A stretch of 64,000 bases of DNA from Mesostigma viride (GCA_009746045.1 RPFO01002252.1:1-64000); one strand, 5' to 3'. Shown: positions 7,859-18,081, numbered from the stretch's first letter. The notes: a model not told the origin generated them from the letters alone. Numbers and translations: made by a program.

Positions 7859-9182
7859 CCCATTTGATTGGCTCCAACTCATGTGCACTAGGTAGTTCCG
7901 CGGCCTCGCGTATCTGTACTAGGAATACTTGTAGTATACCATATCCGAACTAGAAACGAAGTGACGCCATTGGTCGCTAGTAAAGTGGTGATGCTCTGAA
8001 CAATAGCATCACCATCGTCCACGGGAAAAAGTGGTGACACTGGTGATGCTGTGTTTTTTTTTCGAGGGGGTCAAATTATTTTTATGGCCAGCAAATATTG
8101 CGGAAATTGCATTACAGAGGTGCACCCACTATTGCAAAGTCCACGGGGCAATCCTAATTGGGTAATTATCACACAATTACGCATATCTTTCCCGTGCATT
8201 TTGCAATAGTGTGATATGACCGTTGGGTTCAAAATTTTATGGTCAGCGAGGGAGTATATTATTATTAATGCTGGCATATGTCAATATTTTATGGTCAGCG
8301 AGGGAGTATATTATTATTAATGCTGGCATATGTCAATATTTTATGGTCAGCGAGGGAGTATATTATTATTAATGCTGGCATATGTCAATATTTTATGGTC
8401 AGCGAGGGAGTATATTATTATTAATGCTGGCATATGTCAATATTTTATGGTCAGCGAGGGAGTATATTATTATTAATGCTGGCATATGTCAATATTTTAT
8501 GGTCAGCGAGGGAGTATATTATTATTAATGCTGGCATATGTCAATATTTTATGGTCAGCGAGGGAGTATATTATTATTAATGCTGGCATATGTCAATATT
8601 TTATGGTCAGCGAGGGAGTATATTATTATTAATGCTGGCATATGTCAATATTTTATGGTCAGCGAGGGAGTATATTATTATTAATGCTGGCATATGTCAA
8701 TATTTTATGGTCAGCGAGGGAGTATATTATTATTAATGCTGGCATATGTCAATATTTTATGGTCAGCGAGGGAGTATATTATTATTAATGCTGGCATATG
8801 TCAATATTTTATGGTCAGCGAGGGAGAGTAATTACATGTCAACCCCTGACAACTATTGCAATTATTGAATACACGTGTCACTCCATGATTGGACGTAATT
8901 ATTTAATAATGCTTGGATTAGACTCAATAATGCATTTCGTCCAATATTTGCTGGCCATAAAAATAATTTGCCCCCTTGAAAAAAAACACAGCATCACCAG
9001 TGTCACCACTTTTTCCCGTGGGCGGTGGTGATGCTATTGTTCAGAGCATCACCACTTTTTGTATCGTCCAATGGCGTTACTTGGATTCTAGTTCAACTAG
9101 ATTCTACTTGTAGTATTCAAGTACAGATACGATACACTACAAGTAGCCAAGTTCAGGTGCCAACTTTCAGCCAATCAATGGC
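7859..9182. mobile_element. Foldback element with long imperfect inverted arms
   Basis: The two ends are reverse complements over about 250 bp. The outer arms begin CCATTTGATTGGCT (about 7860) and end AGCCAATCAATGG (about 9182). The inner parts 7983-8114 and 8929-9058 are nearly identical, including GGTGATGCTCTGAACAATAG and a poly-T stretch. The outer parts 7859-7982 are more diverged. The centre is filled by a 52-bp tandem array. No transposase ORF is present. It lies between the 3' ends of two convergent genes. It may be a foldback or MITE-type transposon; a replication or telomeric structure of the virus-like segment is an alternative. Confidence 0.65.
8229..8828. repeat. Tandem array of a 52-bp repeat, about 11.5 copies
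   Basis: Units start at 8229, 8281, 8333 and every 52 bp to 8749, with a partial copy from 8801. Copies from 8281 on are identical; the first differs by one base. Each contains ATTTTATGGTCAGCGAGGGA followed by an AT-rich TATTATTATTAATG tract. There are no variable spacers, so this is a satellite array rather than CRISPR. Confidence 0.95.
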
Positions 9183-9197
9183 CAGCATGCAAGCCCT

Positions 9198-9995
9198 CTA
9201 CTCCTCCTCGATACGGGGAAGGCGGCCCTCGCGGCCAGACCCGCTCCTCCTGTACGTGCGCATCGCGCGGGAAGCGCCCTTCTTCACGCCTGGGACGGGC
9301 AGAGGGACCCTCGTTGGAGCCTGAGAAGGGGTCTTCTCGCGCATCTGCAGATCCACGCCCAGACGCTTCGAGCACGCCTCGATCAATGCGTTCGACTCGG
9401 CCAAGTGCTCCTCCAGACCCATCTTCATAGCGCGCGCGGCCACCAAGCAAGAAGGCTTGTGGCAAAAGAAATCCTCCAACTGGCACGCCTTCGTGCAATA
9501 CCGCATCGTGAGGCAACGACCGCACTTGGGAAACTTCTTCCCCACGGGAGGCACGCGCTTGCAAGTGGCGCACCTCTTGGCCTCCACGTCGATCAAACGG
9601 CCCAGGGGGCACGAATAAAGCGAACGGTGGTAGATCCCCCACAGCAGCGTGCTGTCACGCACTTGGATCTGCACGCACCCCAACTTCACTGCCATGGGCG
9701 CGTCGAACGCAACCGCGCCGCCCTTCGAAGCCATCGTGTCGAAACCGTACACGATGCGGAGGCAGTTCGCGTACTCTTTGAAACGCAGGGCCTCCACCAC
9801 CGAGAAAAAGTCCGCCTTGCTCACGAACGCGGCCGCGGCGTTCAAAAGTTTCGCGCGCTCCCCCTCGTCCGGCTCCATCAGGGCCACGGTCAGCAGCTGC
9901 GTGCCCATCAGATCTTCCACCGGCCAAGAACCGCTGGGGTGCGTCAGAGAGACGCCGGAACCCACGCAGGCGTTCAAACCGATCAAACTACACAT
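9198..9995 (-). CDS. MYND zinc-finger protein, 265 aa
   Basis: The start is taken at the ATG at 9995 (MCSLIGLNAC); the frame extends to 10016 only through a GTG codon. The C-terminal half holds a complete MYND finger: CATC, then CGRC, RYC, C and HKPSC, with the family spacing C-x2-C...C-x2-C-x4-YC-x3-C-x7-H-x3-C. MYND fingers bind Pro-rich peptides in transcription regulators and are frequent in giant-virus genomes. The N-terminal 120 residues are of unknown fold. The C-terminal tail is Arg-rich. It is divergent from the CxxC protein at 10365 across a shared promoter. Confidence 0.7.
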   Translation of the reverse strand: MCSLIGLNACVGSGVSLTHPSGSWPVEDLMGTQLLTVALMEPDEGERAKLLNAAAAFVSKADFFSVVEALRFKEYANCLRIVYGFDTMASKGGAVAFDAPMAVKLGCVQIQVRDSTLLWGIYHRSLYSCPLGRLIDVEAKRCATCKRVPPVGKKFPKCGRCLTMRYCTKACQLEDFFCHKPSCLVAARAMKMGLEEHLAESNALIEACSKRLGVDLQMREKTPSQAPTRVPLPVPGVKKGASRAMRTYRRSGSGREGRLPRIEEE

Positions 9996-10364
9996 GATTC
10001 CTCGCTCGCTGTCCACTGCCGGCTATGGCTTCTGACCGCCACCCACGGCCGCGCACGCGACTTTACCGATCTCGCGGGACCCGAGAGCGCCGCGCCAAAA
10101 GGCCCGTGAGTCAGCACGAGGAACTTTCTAGAAGCGCCGCGCCGGACGCGGCCTTTCCGGTCCCGTGAGTCAGCACGCGGAACCGGACCGGAGTTTCTAG
10201 AAGCGCCGCGCCGGACGCGGCCCACCCGTGGATGGACCAATCCCGTGCGTCCGCCGCCACCCGTGGAAAATCACAAAGACTGTGGACAGCCACGGGGAAG
10301 CCATCTCACGCAAGACCAACCACCAAGCCAGAAAACAAACGCCTTCTCTTTTCACGACATAGCC
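9996..10364. promoter_or_regulatory. Divergent promoter with tandem GC repeat and heat-shock-type elements
   Basis: GCCATAGCC (minus) at 10021-10029 lies 26 nt from the minus-strand ATG. Two copies of TTTCTAGAAGCGCCGCGCCG start at 10125 and 10194. The first forms a perfect GAActTTCtaGAA array (10121-10133), the second GGAgtTTCtaGAA with one mismatch (10190-10202). CCAAT is at 10237-10241, next to CCCGTGCGT, the complement of the ACGCACGGG motif in the 6.4-6.9 kb promoter. CATAGCC directly precedes the plus-strand ATG. Confidence 0.5.
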
Positions 10365-11474
10365 ATGGCCATCACCACGCGCTCCATGGCCTCCATGCGC
10401 AGGCGCTCCTCGCGCAAGCCGGTGCCAAAGCTGCGAGACGGATTCGTGCAGTTCATGGTGGGCGCCCACCTGGCCAGGAAGCAAGCGCCCCTCCGCAAGC
10501 GCAAAGCCGTCAAGGGATGCCGCCTCCGCTGCTGCGACCCCAACGCCGTCCTCTGCCCCTCCTCGCCTCTGCCGGAGGAGCGCGAGTACGGCATCACCGA
10601 CCTGGTCCCCGACCCTGACGAGTCCGTGGCCCCCTTCGACTACGAGCAGGCCGTCAGAGACCACTACCCCTGCGACAAGTGCCACCAAAAGGGCCCGGAC
10701 AGCATCTTGATGCGACACAACCCCAGGAACAAGATGGGCTCCATGGACGACATCCTCTGCGAGGAGTGCCTCGTCTCCTGCATCAGCATCATCATGGACG
10801 AGGGCAGGGACTCCGAGTACCGCAAGAAGTACATGTCCCAGTGGATCAGGGTGCCCGTGCCCAAGCCGGAAACCAGCCGCCCGCTCGTCCCGCTGGAACA
10901 AGGGGGGCAGTACAGGTGCCGCGAGTGCAAGACCATGCCAAACAAGGTCGCCTTCCGCGTCCTGCACAAGGAGGGGGACACCGAGCCAGGGATCTACTGC
11001 GAGCCCTGCGTCAACAGGCAGGTCGTGGCCATCATGCGCAAAGGAAACCACCAGGACTTCGACCCCATGGTCGCCAGCTGCGAGGACGTCCTGCGCCGCT
11101 TCAAGCTGGACGAGGACTTGGCGCGCATCTGCTCCTCCCTCGCCCCCTCCTACAACTTCCCCTACTACGACCAGTGGCCGCCCGCGAGGTGCGAGAGCTG
11201 CAAGCGCGAGTTCGAGCACCACGCCATGTCCGCCTACATGATGTACATCCCTCAGGAGGGCACCATGGGCGTGGCCTGCCACTTCTGCGCCAGGAACGTG
11301 CACAGGAAGGCCCTCATCAAGTTCGACGGATACAGCTTCGACAACCGCTTCAAGGCGTGGTACCAGGACGGAGAAAACAACAAGCTATCCGGGTTCGTAG
11401 CGCCCCTCACGGACATCACCACCCTCCTGGGCGTGCACGCCATCGGCGCCCCTGTGCCGGTCGACTACGATTAA
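10365..11474 (+). CDS. Multi-CxxC zinc-ribbon protein, 369 aa
   Basis: ATG at 10365 in the context CATAGCCATGGCC, stop TAA at 11472-11474. At least four CxxC pairs are present: CDKC and CEEC (about residues 100-140), CREC and CEPC (about 180-220), and CESC and CHFC (about 275-315). They suggest three repeats of a two-knuckle zinc ribbon. The N-terminus is Arg/Lys-rich. No enzymatic motif is seen. Repeated zinc ribbons in a basic protein suggest nucleic-acid or protein binding. Downstream are TGTAA motifs at 11544 and 11559, possible poly(A) signals. Confidence 0.65.
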   Translation: MAITTRSMASMRRRSSRKPVPKLRDGFVQFMVGAHLARKQAPLRKRKAVKGCRLRCCDPNAVLCPSSPLPEEREYGITDLVPDPDESVAPFDYEQAVRDHYPCDKCHQKGPDSILMRHNPRNKMGSMDDILCEECLVSCISIIMDEGRDSEYRKKYMSQWIRVPVPKPETSRPLVPLEQGGQYRCRECKTMPNKVAFRVLHKEGDTEPGIYCEPCVNRQVVAIMRKGNHQDFDPMVASCEDVLRRFKLDEDLARICSSLAPSYNFPYYDQWPPARCESCKREFEHHAMSAYMMYIPQEGTMGVACHFCARNVHRKALIKFDGYSFDNRFKAWYQDGENNKLSGFVAPLTDITTLLGVHAIGAPVPVDYD

Positions 11475-12535
11475 ACAGCCTCATTGTATCAGTAGCCACA
11501 AGTGCACACATAGCCCAGCCCTCATCAATAGACAAGTCTCTGCCTGTAAATTATTAACTTGTAATGAAAAAACGATTCGTGCATGCCCACATCTCATGCA
11601 GTGCCACGGGACTTAGAAAAATCCCGTGGCACACAAAAGATAGGGGGGAACATGGGGTCACCCTCGCGGAGCGTAGTCTGACAAAGCTAGATACGCAGAT
11701 CGTAGTGTGCGGTGTGCTGGCTCGCACGTGGTTGTCGAACAGACTTGCTCTGCATTTTGCTGGCAGTCTAACTGCACGTCAGGCGGCTTGCTGGCAAATG
11801 CGACAGCGCATGGATGCCGGGATTTTTGGAGGTATTTAGGAGCAGCGCAGCGGCCATGGTGGTCGTTGTTCGCTCGTTTCTCTCCCTCACAACTAGTTTG
11901 TTGTCTTCATGGGGTTAAACTTCTCGAACAGCCCGGAGCAGCCCCCGTGAGTGGTTGCATGTCGTTGCCATGACGATGGTTGATAGGATTGACAGTGGTT
12001 TGATCCGGTTGGGATGTTGTTGGCATTGTGGACGAGAAACGTTCTGCTGACCCGGGAACAGTCCCGGGAAAGGGCCGGTTCGTCGTTGGCCAGTGTGCCA
12101 GTAACTGGGACATGAGCGCAGAGTCACACAGTTGATATAGATTATGACGTAAGTAAACACTGTTGCGCCACAGTGGCGTCATGGTCGGTCTGTGGTGATT
12201 TCGATGGGTCTCAAGGATATGTAGTTACTCTTACAGTTGCGGCAGCACAACTCGGCATTCATTGTAATCTGTCAAATGTTATGGAATGAATGGTTTGGGC
12301 ATTGCTTTCATCATAAAGCATTATTGCAATCTTCATAATATAATCGGCTGGCTGCGCTGCCTGTCATGAAGGTGGTGGTGCCGTCAAGGACCACACCTAT
12401 CATCACCACTTAATTAATATAGTGGATCACACACAAGAGTACTCTATTGCTATGGATATGCCTTCCAAGTGATAGGCTAGGATATAATGGCACGCAAACG
12501 CGACAACCTGTCCAGGTTACCCCCGGCTGACAGGC
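11475..12535. other. Intergenic region with hairpins
   Basis: No convincing gene. A perfect 11-bp stem (GTGCCACGGGA, 11601-11611, and its complement at 11622-11632) with a 10-nt loop lies downstream of the zinc-ribbon gene. A second small inverted repeat, CCCGGGAACAGTCCCGGG, is near 12052. This region marks the change from the virus-like cluster to retroelement DNA. Confidence 0.45.
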
Positions 12536-14265
12536 CTACTGTTCCCCCTCCCCCCCCAAATCCATAGGAACTAACCCCGAAGAAGACCCTGGCGGAAAAG
12601 CCACTGCTGGAGGGTCACGAGGGATTGAAGAGGGTGCGGGAGCCTGATTATCATAGGGGAACCCTGGGGATCCTGTCTGCACAGCATTCAGCCTACTAGG
12701 GGTAGCTGAAGGAATGCGTCCTGAAGTGGGACGAATAGGAGCACGCTGAGGGGTACGAGGAGGGCGAGCGTCGGGATGAGGGGGAGCACCCGAAAGGAAC
12801 TTGGGGCACTCACGTTTAAGATGACCTACTTCCTTACAATGATAGCAGGTGATATGAGAGACATCCAGAGCTGAAAGGTCAGTCACACAGATATCTAATT
12901 CTTCTACATAGGAGTTCTCCTCCTCGGGGTAAGGCTAATATTATTAATACGGGAACGGGTAGGAAGAGAAGGCGTGGAGAAGAAATCTGCTACTCGTAAA
13001 AGATGCTGGCGCACATGCTTGAGGGGCAGGTCAGTAAAACGGTAGGCAGAGAACTGGCGCTTGACTTCACGCAATAAGGGTCTACTGAGGCCCTGAAGGA
13101 AGCGGGCACGTACTTCTGCGCCCGACAAATCCCTAATTCGTACCATCTGGGCATCAAACTCTTTCATATATTCTTTGAAGGACTTGGTACCCTGCTGCAA
13201 GGTGCCAAAGGATAATCTATCCTGCCAATCTGCATCGGGAGGGACTAAATGGTTCTCTAAACGCTTGAACAATTCTGCTACCGAGTTTGGGTAGGCATGA
13301 GAGGCAAGAGACTCACACTGGATGAGGTTAGCAAGTTCAGGAGTTATGCAGGTAGTAAGATAATGAGGGACTAGTACAGCATCAGAGAGGCGCCACCTAT
13401 TGTGGTTCTGCCAGGACTCTGTGTTCTGGGTGAGCAACATAATGAAAGTGAAAAACTGTTGAGGGGAAGACTTGACATCCAGCTTAGGAAGGTTGGCAAA
13501 GAGGGGAAGAGCAGGAGGCTTAGGGGGATTAGAAGAATCAGTTTTTCCCATGGGGCCACTATCTTCCACTGCTACATAAGCGGGATAGAAGGAAGGGATA
13601 GGAAAAGTCTTGGGTGGGGGTCTAGAGGGAGCCACCGTTTCAGGATGGTGCCCATAGGAGAAGGGAACAGTATATTGCTCACGAAGAGATGAATAGGCAA
13701 AATGATCATAATTCCTATCATCTAGGGGCATGGTACTGAAATCATTATTAACTTCTAAATCAGCCACACGGGTAGGGACCTGGGCAGCCTCATAGGCCGT
13801 CTCAGGGTAGGACCAGGAAGCAGGTGGGTAAAAGGGAACTGCACTAGGGCGCCCAGAAGGGCCGACAGGGGCCGAGGTACGAACCGTGTTAATAGCAGGC
13901 ATTGAAGGCACAGGGTGGGAAGGAGGCCTAGAAGCATTGTTAGTGTGTGAGGACCTGCTGGAGGGGTGAGCCAAGGTTGCAGAAGGGGCAGGGGCCTGGT
14001 TCACAACAAAAGAAGGTTCATCACTAAATCTGACTTGGGAAATACGTTGTTCATAGGTAGGTGGGGTAATTGAGGGACGACGGCGACCACCAGCAACAGG
14101 AGAAGGAGGTGAGGTACGCAGAATACCTTGAGGGGTGAGATGGTGTACCGTTTCCAAGGAGTCCCGTCGGTTACCACGAGTATTGTTATTGTTAGTGTTA
14201 TTAGTAGTAGTATTATTATTATTATTGGTAGGTATAGGCGACATATCTCCACCCACTGGATCCAT
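12536..14265 (-). pseudogene. LTR-retrotransposon Gag with zinc knuckle, frameshifted
   Basis: Two minus-strand ORFs form one Gag-like protein. The first (14265 to 12904, 453 aa) has an Asn/Pro-rich N-terminus and, at about residues 270-430, a capsid-like helical domain with the retrotransposon-gag signature (FKEYMKEFDAQMVRIRDLSG, RARFLQGLSRPLLREV). The second (12886 to 12536) begins in another frame and holds a CCHC knuckle (CYHCKEVGHLKREC). The frames meet around 12893-12905, where sequence upstream of the second ORF still reads as protein. No protease, reverse transcriptase or integrase follows, and no LTRs were identified, so this is a truncated or gag-only element, probably Ty3-like. Confidence 0.65.
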
Positions 14266-14680
14266 CTTTAATTACGTAAAGGAATAGGAATCTAGAAGAA
14301 AACAACAAAGGAAAAGGAAAAACCTTGAAGGTATGCAGCAGGAACAAAATTAAAATCAATCCTTTTTAACAACAATAATGGATAGGGAACCAAACTCCAA
14401 AGTGAGAGGAGTATCTGAAGCAGATGCAGATGCAGCCCGTTTAGGGGGAGAAGAAGGAGGGGTAGCAAAGACTAGAGCTTCTACAGGAGGACGACCATGA
14501 GGAATAGGGCGTACATGAAGGCCTAAATCTGTTTGGCTATGATCTATAAGGAACTGCTGAGCTTCTTCGAAGGACATAAATTTCTTGTACCTAATTACGT
14601 TGTATACACGATTCTGAACGATCTTCCTAGCGTCGGACCAAGAAAGGAAAATGGAGGACCATTGAGGCGTAATCACTACG

Positions 14681-15175
14681 GGCCGGGCCCACTTCAAATG
14701 TTCCGCCGTCCAAGCCAAGTGTGTGATGTCACTTTTTCGCTATTTTCGCAAAAAAAAAAAAAAATTCGCACGAGTTCGCATGATTTTCGCGTGATTTTCG
14801 CAAAATTTGCACACATTTTCGCACGATTTCGCACGATTTCGCACAATTTTGCATGATTTCGCACGATTTCGCATGGATTTCAACCAAGGGTCGTTTTGGG
14901 GAGTGACGTTTGACAAAATTTCGCATGAATTCACACACGTTGTGCACATCAAAATTTTTTACCGTCGACATTTTTCACATGAAATTTCGCACGATTTCAG
15001 CAAATTTCGCACAAATTCGCACGATTTCAGCAAATTTCACACGATTTCAGCAAATTTCGCACAATTTCGCACGATTTCGCACGACGAATCACTCTGCAGA
15101 GTGACGATCGTTGAAAAAGTCAAAAAAACGACAAAAAGTGTCACACTTTTCGGAACATTTGAAGTGGGCCCGGCC
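14681..15175. mobile_element. MITE with GGCCGGGCCC terminal inverted repeats
   Basis: Ends are reverse complements over about 24 bp (GGCCGGGCCCACTTCAAATG and on to TTCCG). The flanking 4-bp duplication TACG is at 14677-14680 and 15176-15179. The interior is non-coding and made of degenerate TTCGCACGA repeats. Removing it restores a reading frame (see the viroplasmin-like ORF), which fixes the boundaries. The superfamily is not recognised. Confidence 0.85.
14750..15090. repeat. Degenerate TTCGCACGA-type repeats
   Basis: Many short imperfect copies of TTCGCACGATTTCGCAC and TTTCAGCAAATTTCGCAC fill the MITE, with an A14 tract near 14751. They are the internal sequence of the MITE, not a gene. 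Confidence 0.8.
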
Positions 15176-15609
15176 TACGTAATATTTAGCTAGACTATTA
15201 TCGCTAGAAGAATGGGAAGGAGCAGTAAAAGATCGCCGTTGGCTCATGGTAACGCACCTTGTTGTTCTTGAGTAGTCACGATAGGAGTGGAAGGGGTAGG
15301 AGTCGACTTAGCTGGGTTATCTGGATCACCGAAATGACGAGGGCGGCAATGGTCCAGCGCTCGTAGTCCTAAAGTCAGCGACCCAGTGACTTTCTGCGAG
15401 TGCGGCCGTCTAATGTACAGCAGCACGAAGGAAAAGGTGGAACCTACCCGGCCAGACGCTAATCGTCTCACTAACACCGAACCGAAAACATCACCTATCT
15501 ACGACAGTGAACCACTTTTCTAAGGAAAACAAGACGAGGAAAAGGAACTATCTAGAAAAGGATTTTCCGCTTCGAGCAGGTCTATCTTCTAGGCAGGGCG
15601 TGTCCTGAA

Positions 15610-15918
15610 TCAGGCAGCACTACCCCCCAGCTCGCAGGCGACCCGCCCATTACCTGTCAAGTAGGTGTCGTCTTCATTTTCCCAGCCGCGGAAGGGTTGA
15701 TTCAATGACGTATGTTGCAAAGGATCGTCGTCTCGCTCTCTATCTAAACTACCTCCGAGTCCATTGTTACGCCGCAAGCCTCGGCCGCCACCTCTACCTC
15801 TACCGGTCCTGATACTACCTAAACTAGTGAGGCCGCTTCTATTTACACCCCTAGCGAAAGACGACCGAGACGAACCAGATCTCAATGCATTTACATATGT
15901 ACTACTGTAATATGCCAT
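15610..15918 (-). CDS. Hypothetical Gly/Arg-rich protein, 102 aa
   Basis: ATG at 15918 (MAYYSSTYVNAL) and stop at 15610. The middle holds an RGG-like stretch (GRGRGGGRGLRR) of the kind that binds RNA; the C-terminus is acidic and mixed. It lies upstream of the viroplasmin-like ORF on the same strand and may belong to the same retroelement, but no homologue is recognised and it could be chance. Confidence 0.3.
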   Translation of the reverse strand: MAYYSSTYVNALRSGSSRSSFARGVNRSGLTSLGSIRTGRGRGGGRGLRRNNGLGGSLDRERDDDPLQHTSLNQPFRGWENEDDTYLTGNGRVACELGGSAA

Positions 15919-16334
15919 AGGCCATTTAATCAAACCCGTTTACTCCAGGAAAAGAGGAAGGAAACACAACTAAACTGCCGTGACCCAAGCCTATATGTGT
16001 TAATTCATTTAACACACGCCGAGTGACCACACAAGGAGTGGAACGTGCATAAATGGTCACCAACGGTCCAACAGGCTCGGGCCGACCTGGCCCTCGCCTG
16101 CAGAAACACAGAAACACAGGCAGGTGCACAGATGCACGCCGGTCCACTACATTCTACAAAAGGATAAGGACCACTAATATAGTACGCGGCGCGGCGCCCA
16201 AAGGCACCCAATATACCACAGTACTGTTACGGGGACAGTCATGTCCAAACTAGAACTGCACGTAACCTAGGAACAACCGAGGCCAAGGACCTAATTTACG
16301 TCCGTAACTACAACGAATTGTTACGCGACGTAAC

Positions 16335-17587
16335 ATGGTGCTCGCCCAGCCTCCCGGGCTCGCCTCGCCATCAGCATCGCCTGAACCTAAGCGCAGTCGC
16401 TCTGCTGAGCCGCCCTGGGAAGAGCGCTCCTTTGACGTCAACAGCCCCGACTTCTGGCAACGCAGCCCCACTTGGATTATGGAAGACTTTTATTACGGCA
16501 ATCACGCCTCGCTTCTAGCCCTGTGCGTGTACCTCACGTCCCACAACCGTGGCCGCTGGCCTGGTGACGGCAGGCTTGTCGACCCCGCCGAGGCTCTCCC
16601 AATCATTCACCGCATGCCTCGCCCCAAGCTTCAACGCTTCGCCCTCTGCTCCCTTCTTGGACGCTCCGAATCCGAGCTCTGGGCTCCCAAACCGCCCCCC
16701 TTCCCCTCCGAAGCCTCCATCCGCACCCTCCTCAAGGAAGCTTTCGAGCAGCACGTGACCCCTCTTGCCGCAGATGTGGCGGCACTTGTCGGCACGCTGG
16801 CTGCTGAGCTCCCCACCATCCCCACCGCCACCGCCACCCTCCTCGCCTCCACCCCCCCCCCTCCGTCTCCACCGACTCCATCACCGCCCAGCTCCGCGAC
16901 ATCGACCAGCGCCTCAAGGATAATGCAATCGCTATCGACGTCTTGCAGAACACAGCCGGCCTCACCGCCCAGGCAGTGAAGGACATTGCCGCCAAGCCAG
17001 CCCCGGCTGGCCTGGCCGGCGATGCTCCTCCCATCACGACCTGGGCGGACATGCTTAAGCAACATACCACCTCCACCACCTCCGCCGTCGCAGCCCAGCT
17101 CCAGCGGCAGACGCTTGACCTCCGCGAGGAGGCCGAGCTCGCCAAGCGCAGCCTCAACGTCATTGTCAAGAATCTCAAGATGGAGGAAGGTGAGAATTCC
17201 GAGAAGCTTGCGCGTGCTTTTGAGAGAGAAATCCTTGATCGCATGGGCCTTACTGGTGAGATCGAGCTGGCCGCCCACCGCCTTCCCCGCGCGCGGGGTA
17301 AGGCCGGGCCGCCCCCGCTCCTTCTCACCTTTAAGACCCCGGCGGACAAGATTTCTTTTCTCAGACGCCGCAAGCGGCTCGAGAAGACTCTCTTCACCCT
17401 TGACGACGACTTGACCCTGGCACAGCAACAACGGCGACGGGAGCTATGGTCGACCTACCTCCAGCTCCGGCAGACCAAGGCGGGCCAGCCGGTGTACTGG
17501 AAGGGGGCGGCCATCTACGTCGGCCACAAGCCCTGGCAAGCGACCCCCTCGACCACCGCGGCCCCAGCAACTCCAGCCCCAGCCTAG
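16335..17587 (+). pseudogene. L1-type ORF1p (RNA-binding chaperone), frameshifted in a C10 tract
   Basis: Two plus-strand frames form one protein. The first (from the ATG at 16335) covers about 170 N-terminal residues; the second continues from about 16862 to 17587. They change at a run of ten C at 16852-16861. After the run come a coiled coil (ITAQLRDIDQRLKDNAIAID), then an RRM-like and C-terminal domain typical of L1 ORF1p: RSLNVIVKNLKM, LLLTFKTPADKISFLRRRK, DDDLTLAQQQRRRELW, PVYWKGAAIYVG. In L1 elements this protein trimerises, binds the element's RNA and is required for retrotransposition. No reverse transcriptase follows in this unit, so it looks like an ORF1-only (half-LINE) element. 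The frame break could be an assembly error. Confidence 0.75.
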
Positions 17588-18045
17588 GGGAATACAGCAG
17601 TAGTGTAGAATAGTTAGACAGTGGCCTTGTACATGCCCGCCTACTACAGGCACTATACCAGCTGAGGCCTAGCCTTTTTAGTCATGTACATGTGTGCCTA
17701 TGATGAGCCACCCTCCAGATGATGCCTAGCTTTATTTAATTATGCAGTGCCCATGCAGGGAGTAACTCCCTGCTGAGCAGCCATGCCCTAGCTTTTTGTA
17801 TAGCTATGCTGATCTTCCCCCCCATGACAGGCTCCCCCTTCGCTGGGCATAGCTTGAAGATCATGGGGATGCAAGTGCCCTGGTGCACCTAGAGCAAGGG
17901 TCCTTTACATCCCCACCCTTGCAGGAAGTAGCTTAGGATGTATGATAGGCCATATGCCCCTTTCTCAAGGGCTATGTGCTACATATACTCCCAACGGAGT
18001 TATGTTACAATTCAATTCAATTCATTCTCACTTTTGGCGGCACCC
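17588..18045 (+). mobile_element. 3' UTR and tail of the ORF1-only LINE
   Basis: Non-coding, with several short inverted repeats (for example GGGAGTAACTCCC at about 17759). It ends in a small CTCCCAACGGAG hairpin followed by (ATTCA)n at about 18008-18026. A hairpin plus a simple-repeat tail is a normal LINE 3' end. Confidence 0.5.
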
Positions 18046-18081
18046 CAATGACGAAGTGCCTTTTCGAGTACACGGCAGACT
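18046..18081 (+). pseudogene. Left part of an APE-LINE fragment interrupted by later insertions
   Basis: Translates as TKCLFEYTADWGY, matching SKCIFEYTADWGY of the APE-LINE at 31290-36487. The same reading continues after the nested block, at 24613 (LLHKNHRMHPGR against LLHMYHQPHPGR), showing that 18082-24612 was inserted into this LINE copy. Confidence 0.7.

Larger units (their letters stand above)
14356..15247 (-). pseudogene. Viroplasmin / RNase H1 N-terminal-like ORF, split by a MITE
   Basis: The minus-strand ORF at 14718-14356 lacks a natural start. Skipping the 495-bp insert at 14681-15175 plus one copy of its 4-bp target duplication joins it in frame to an ATG at 15247, giving about 130 aa. 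Across the junction the sequence reads as the hybrid-binding fold shared by caulimovirus viroplasmin and RNase H1 N-termini: YYVV, then IFLSWSDARKIV, then KKFMSFEEAQQFL. Such domains occur in some retroelements. It lies directly upstream of the Gag on the same strand, so it was probably the first ORF of that element. Confidence 0.65.

Noticed and set aside
8229-8828. CRISPR-like array
   Set aside because: Units are contiguous with no spacers; a satellite in eukaryote-type DNA.
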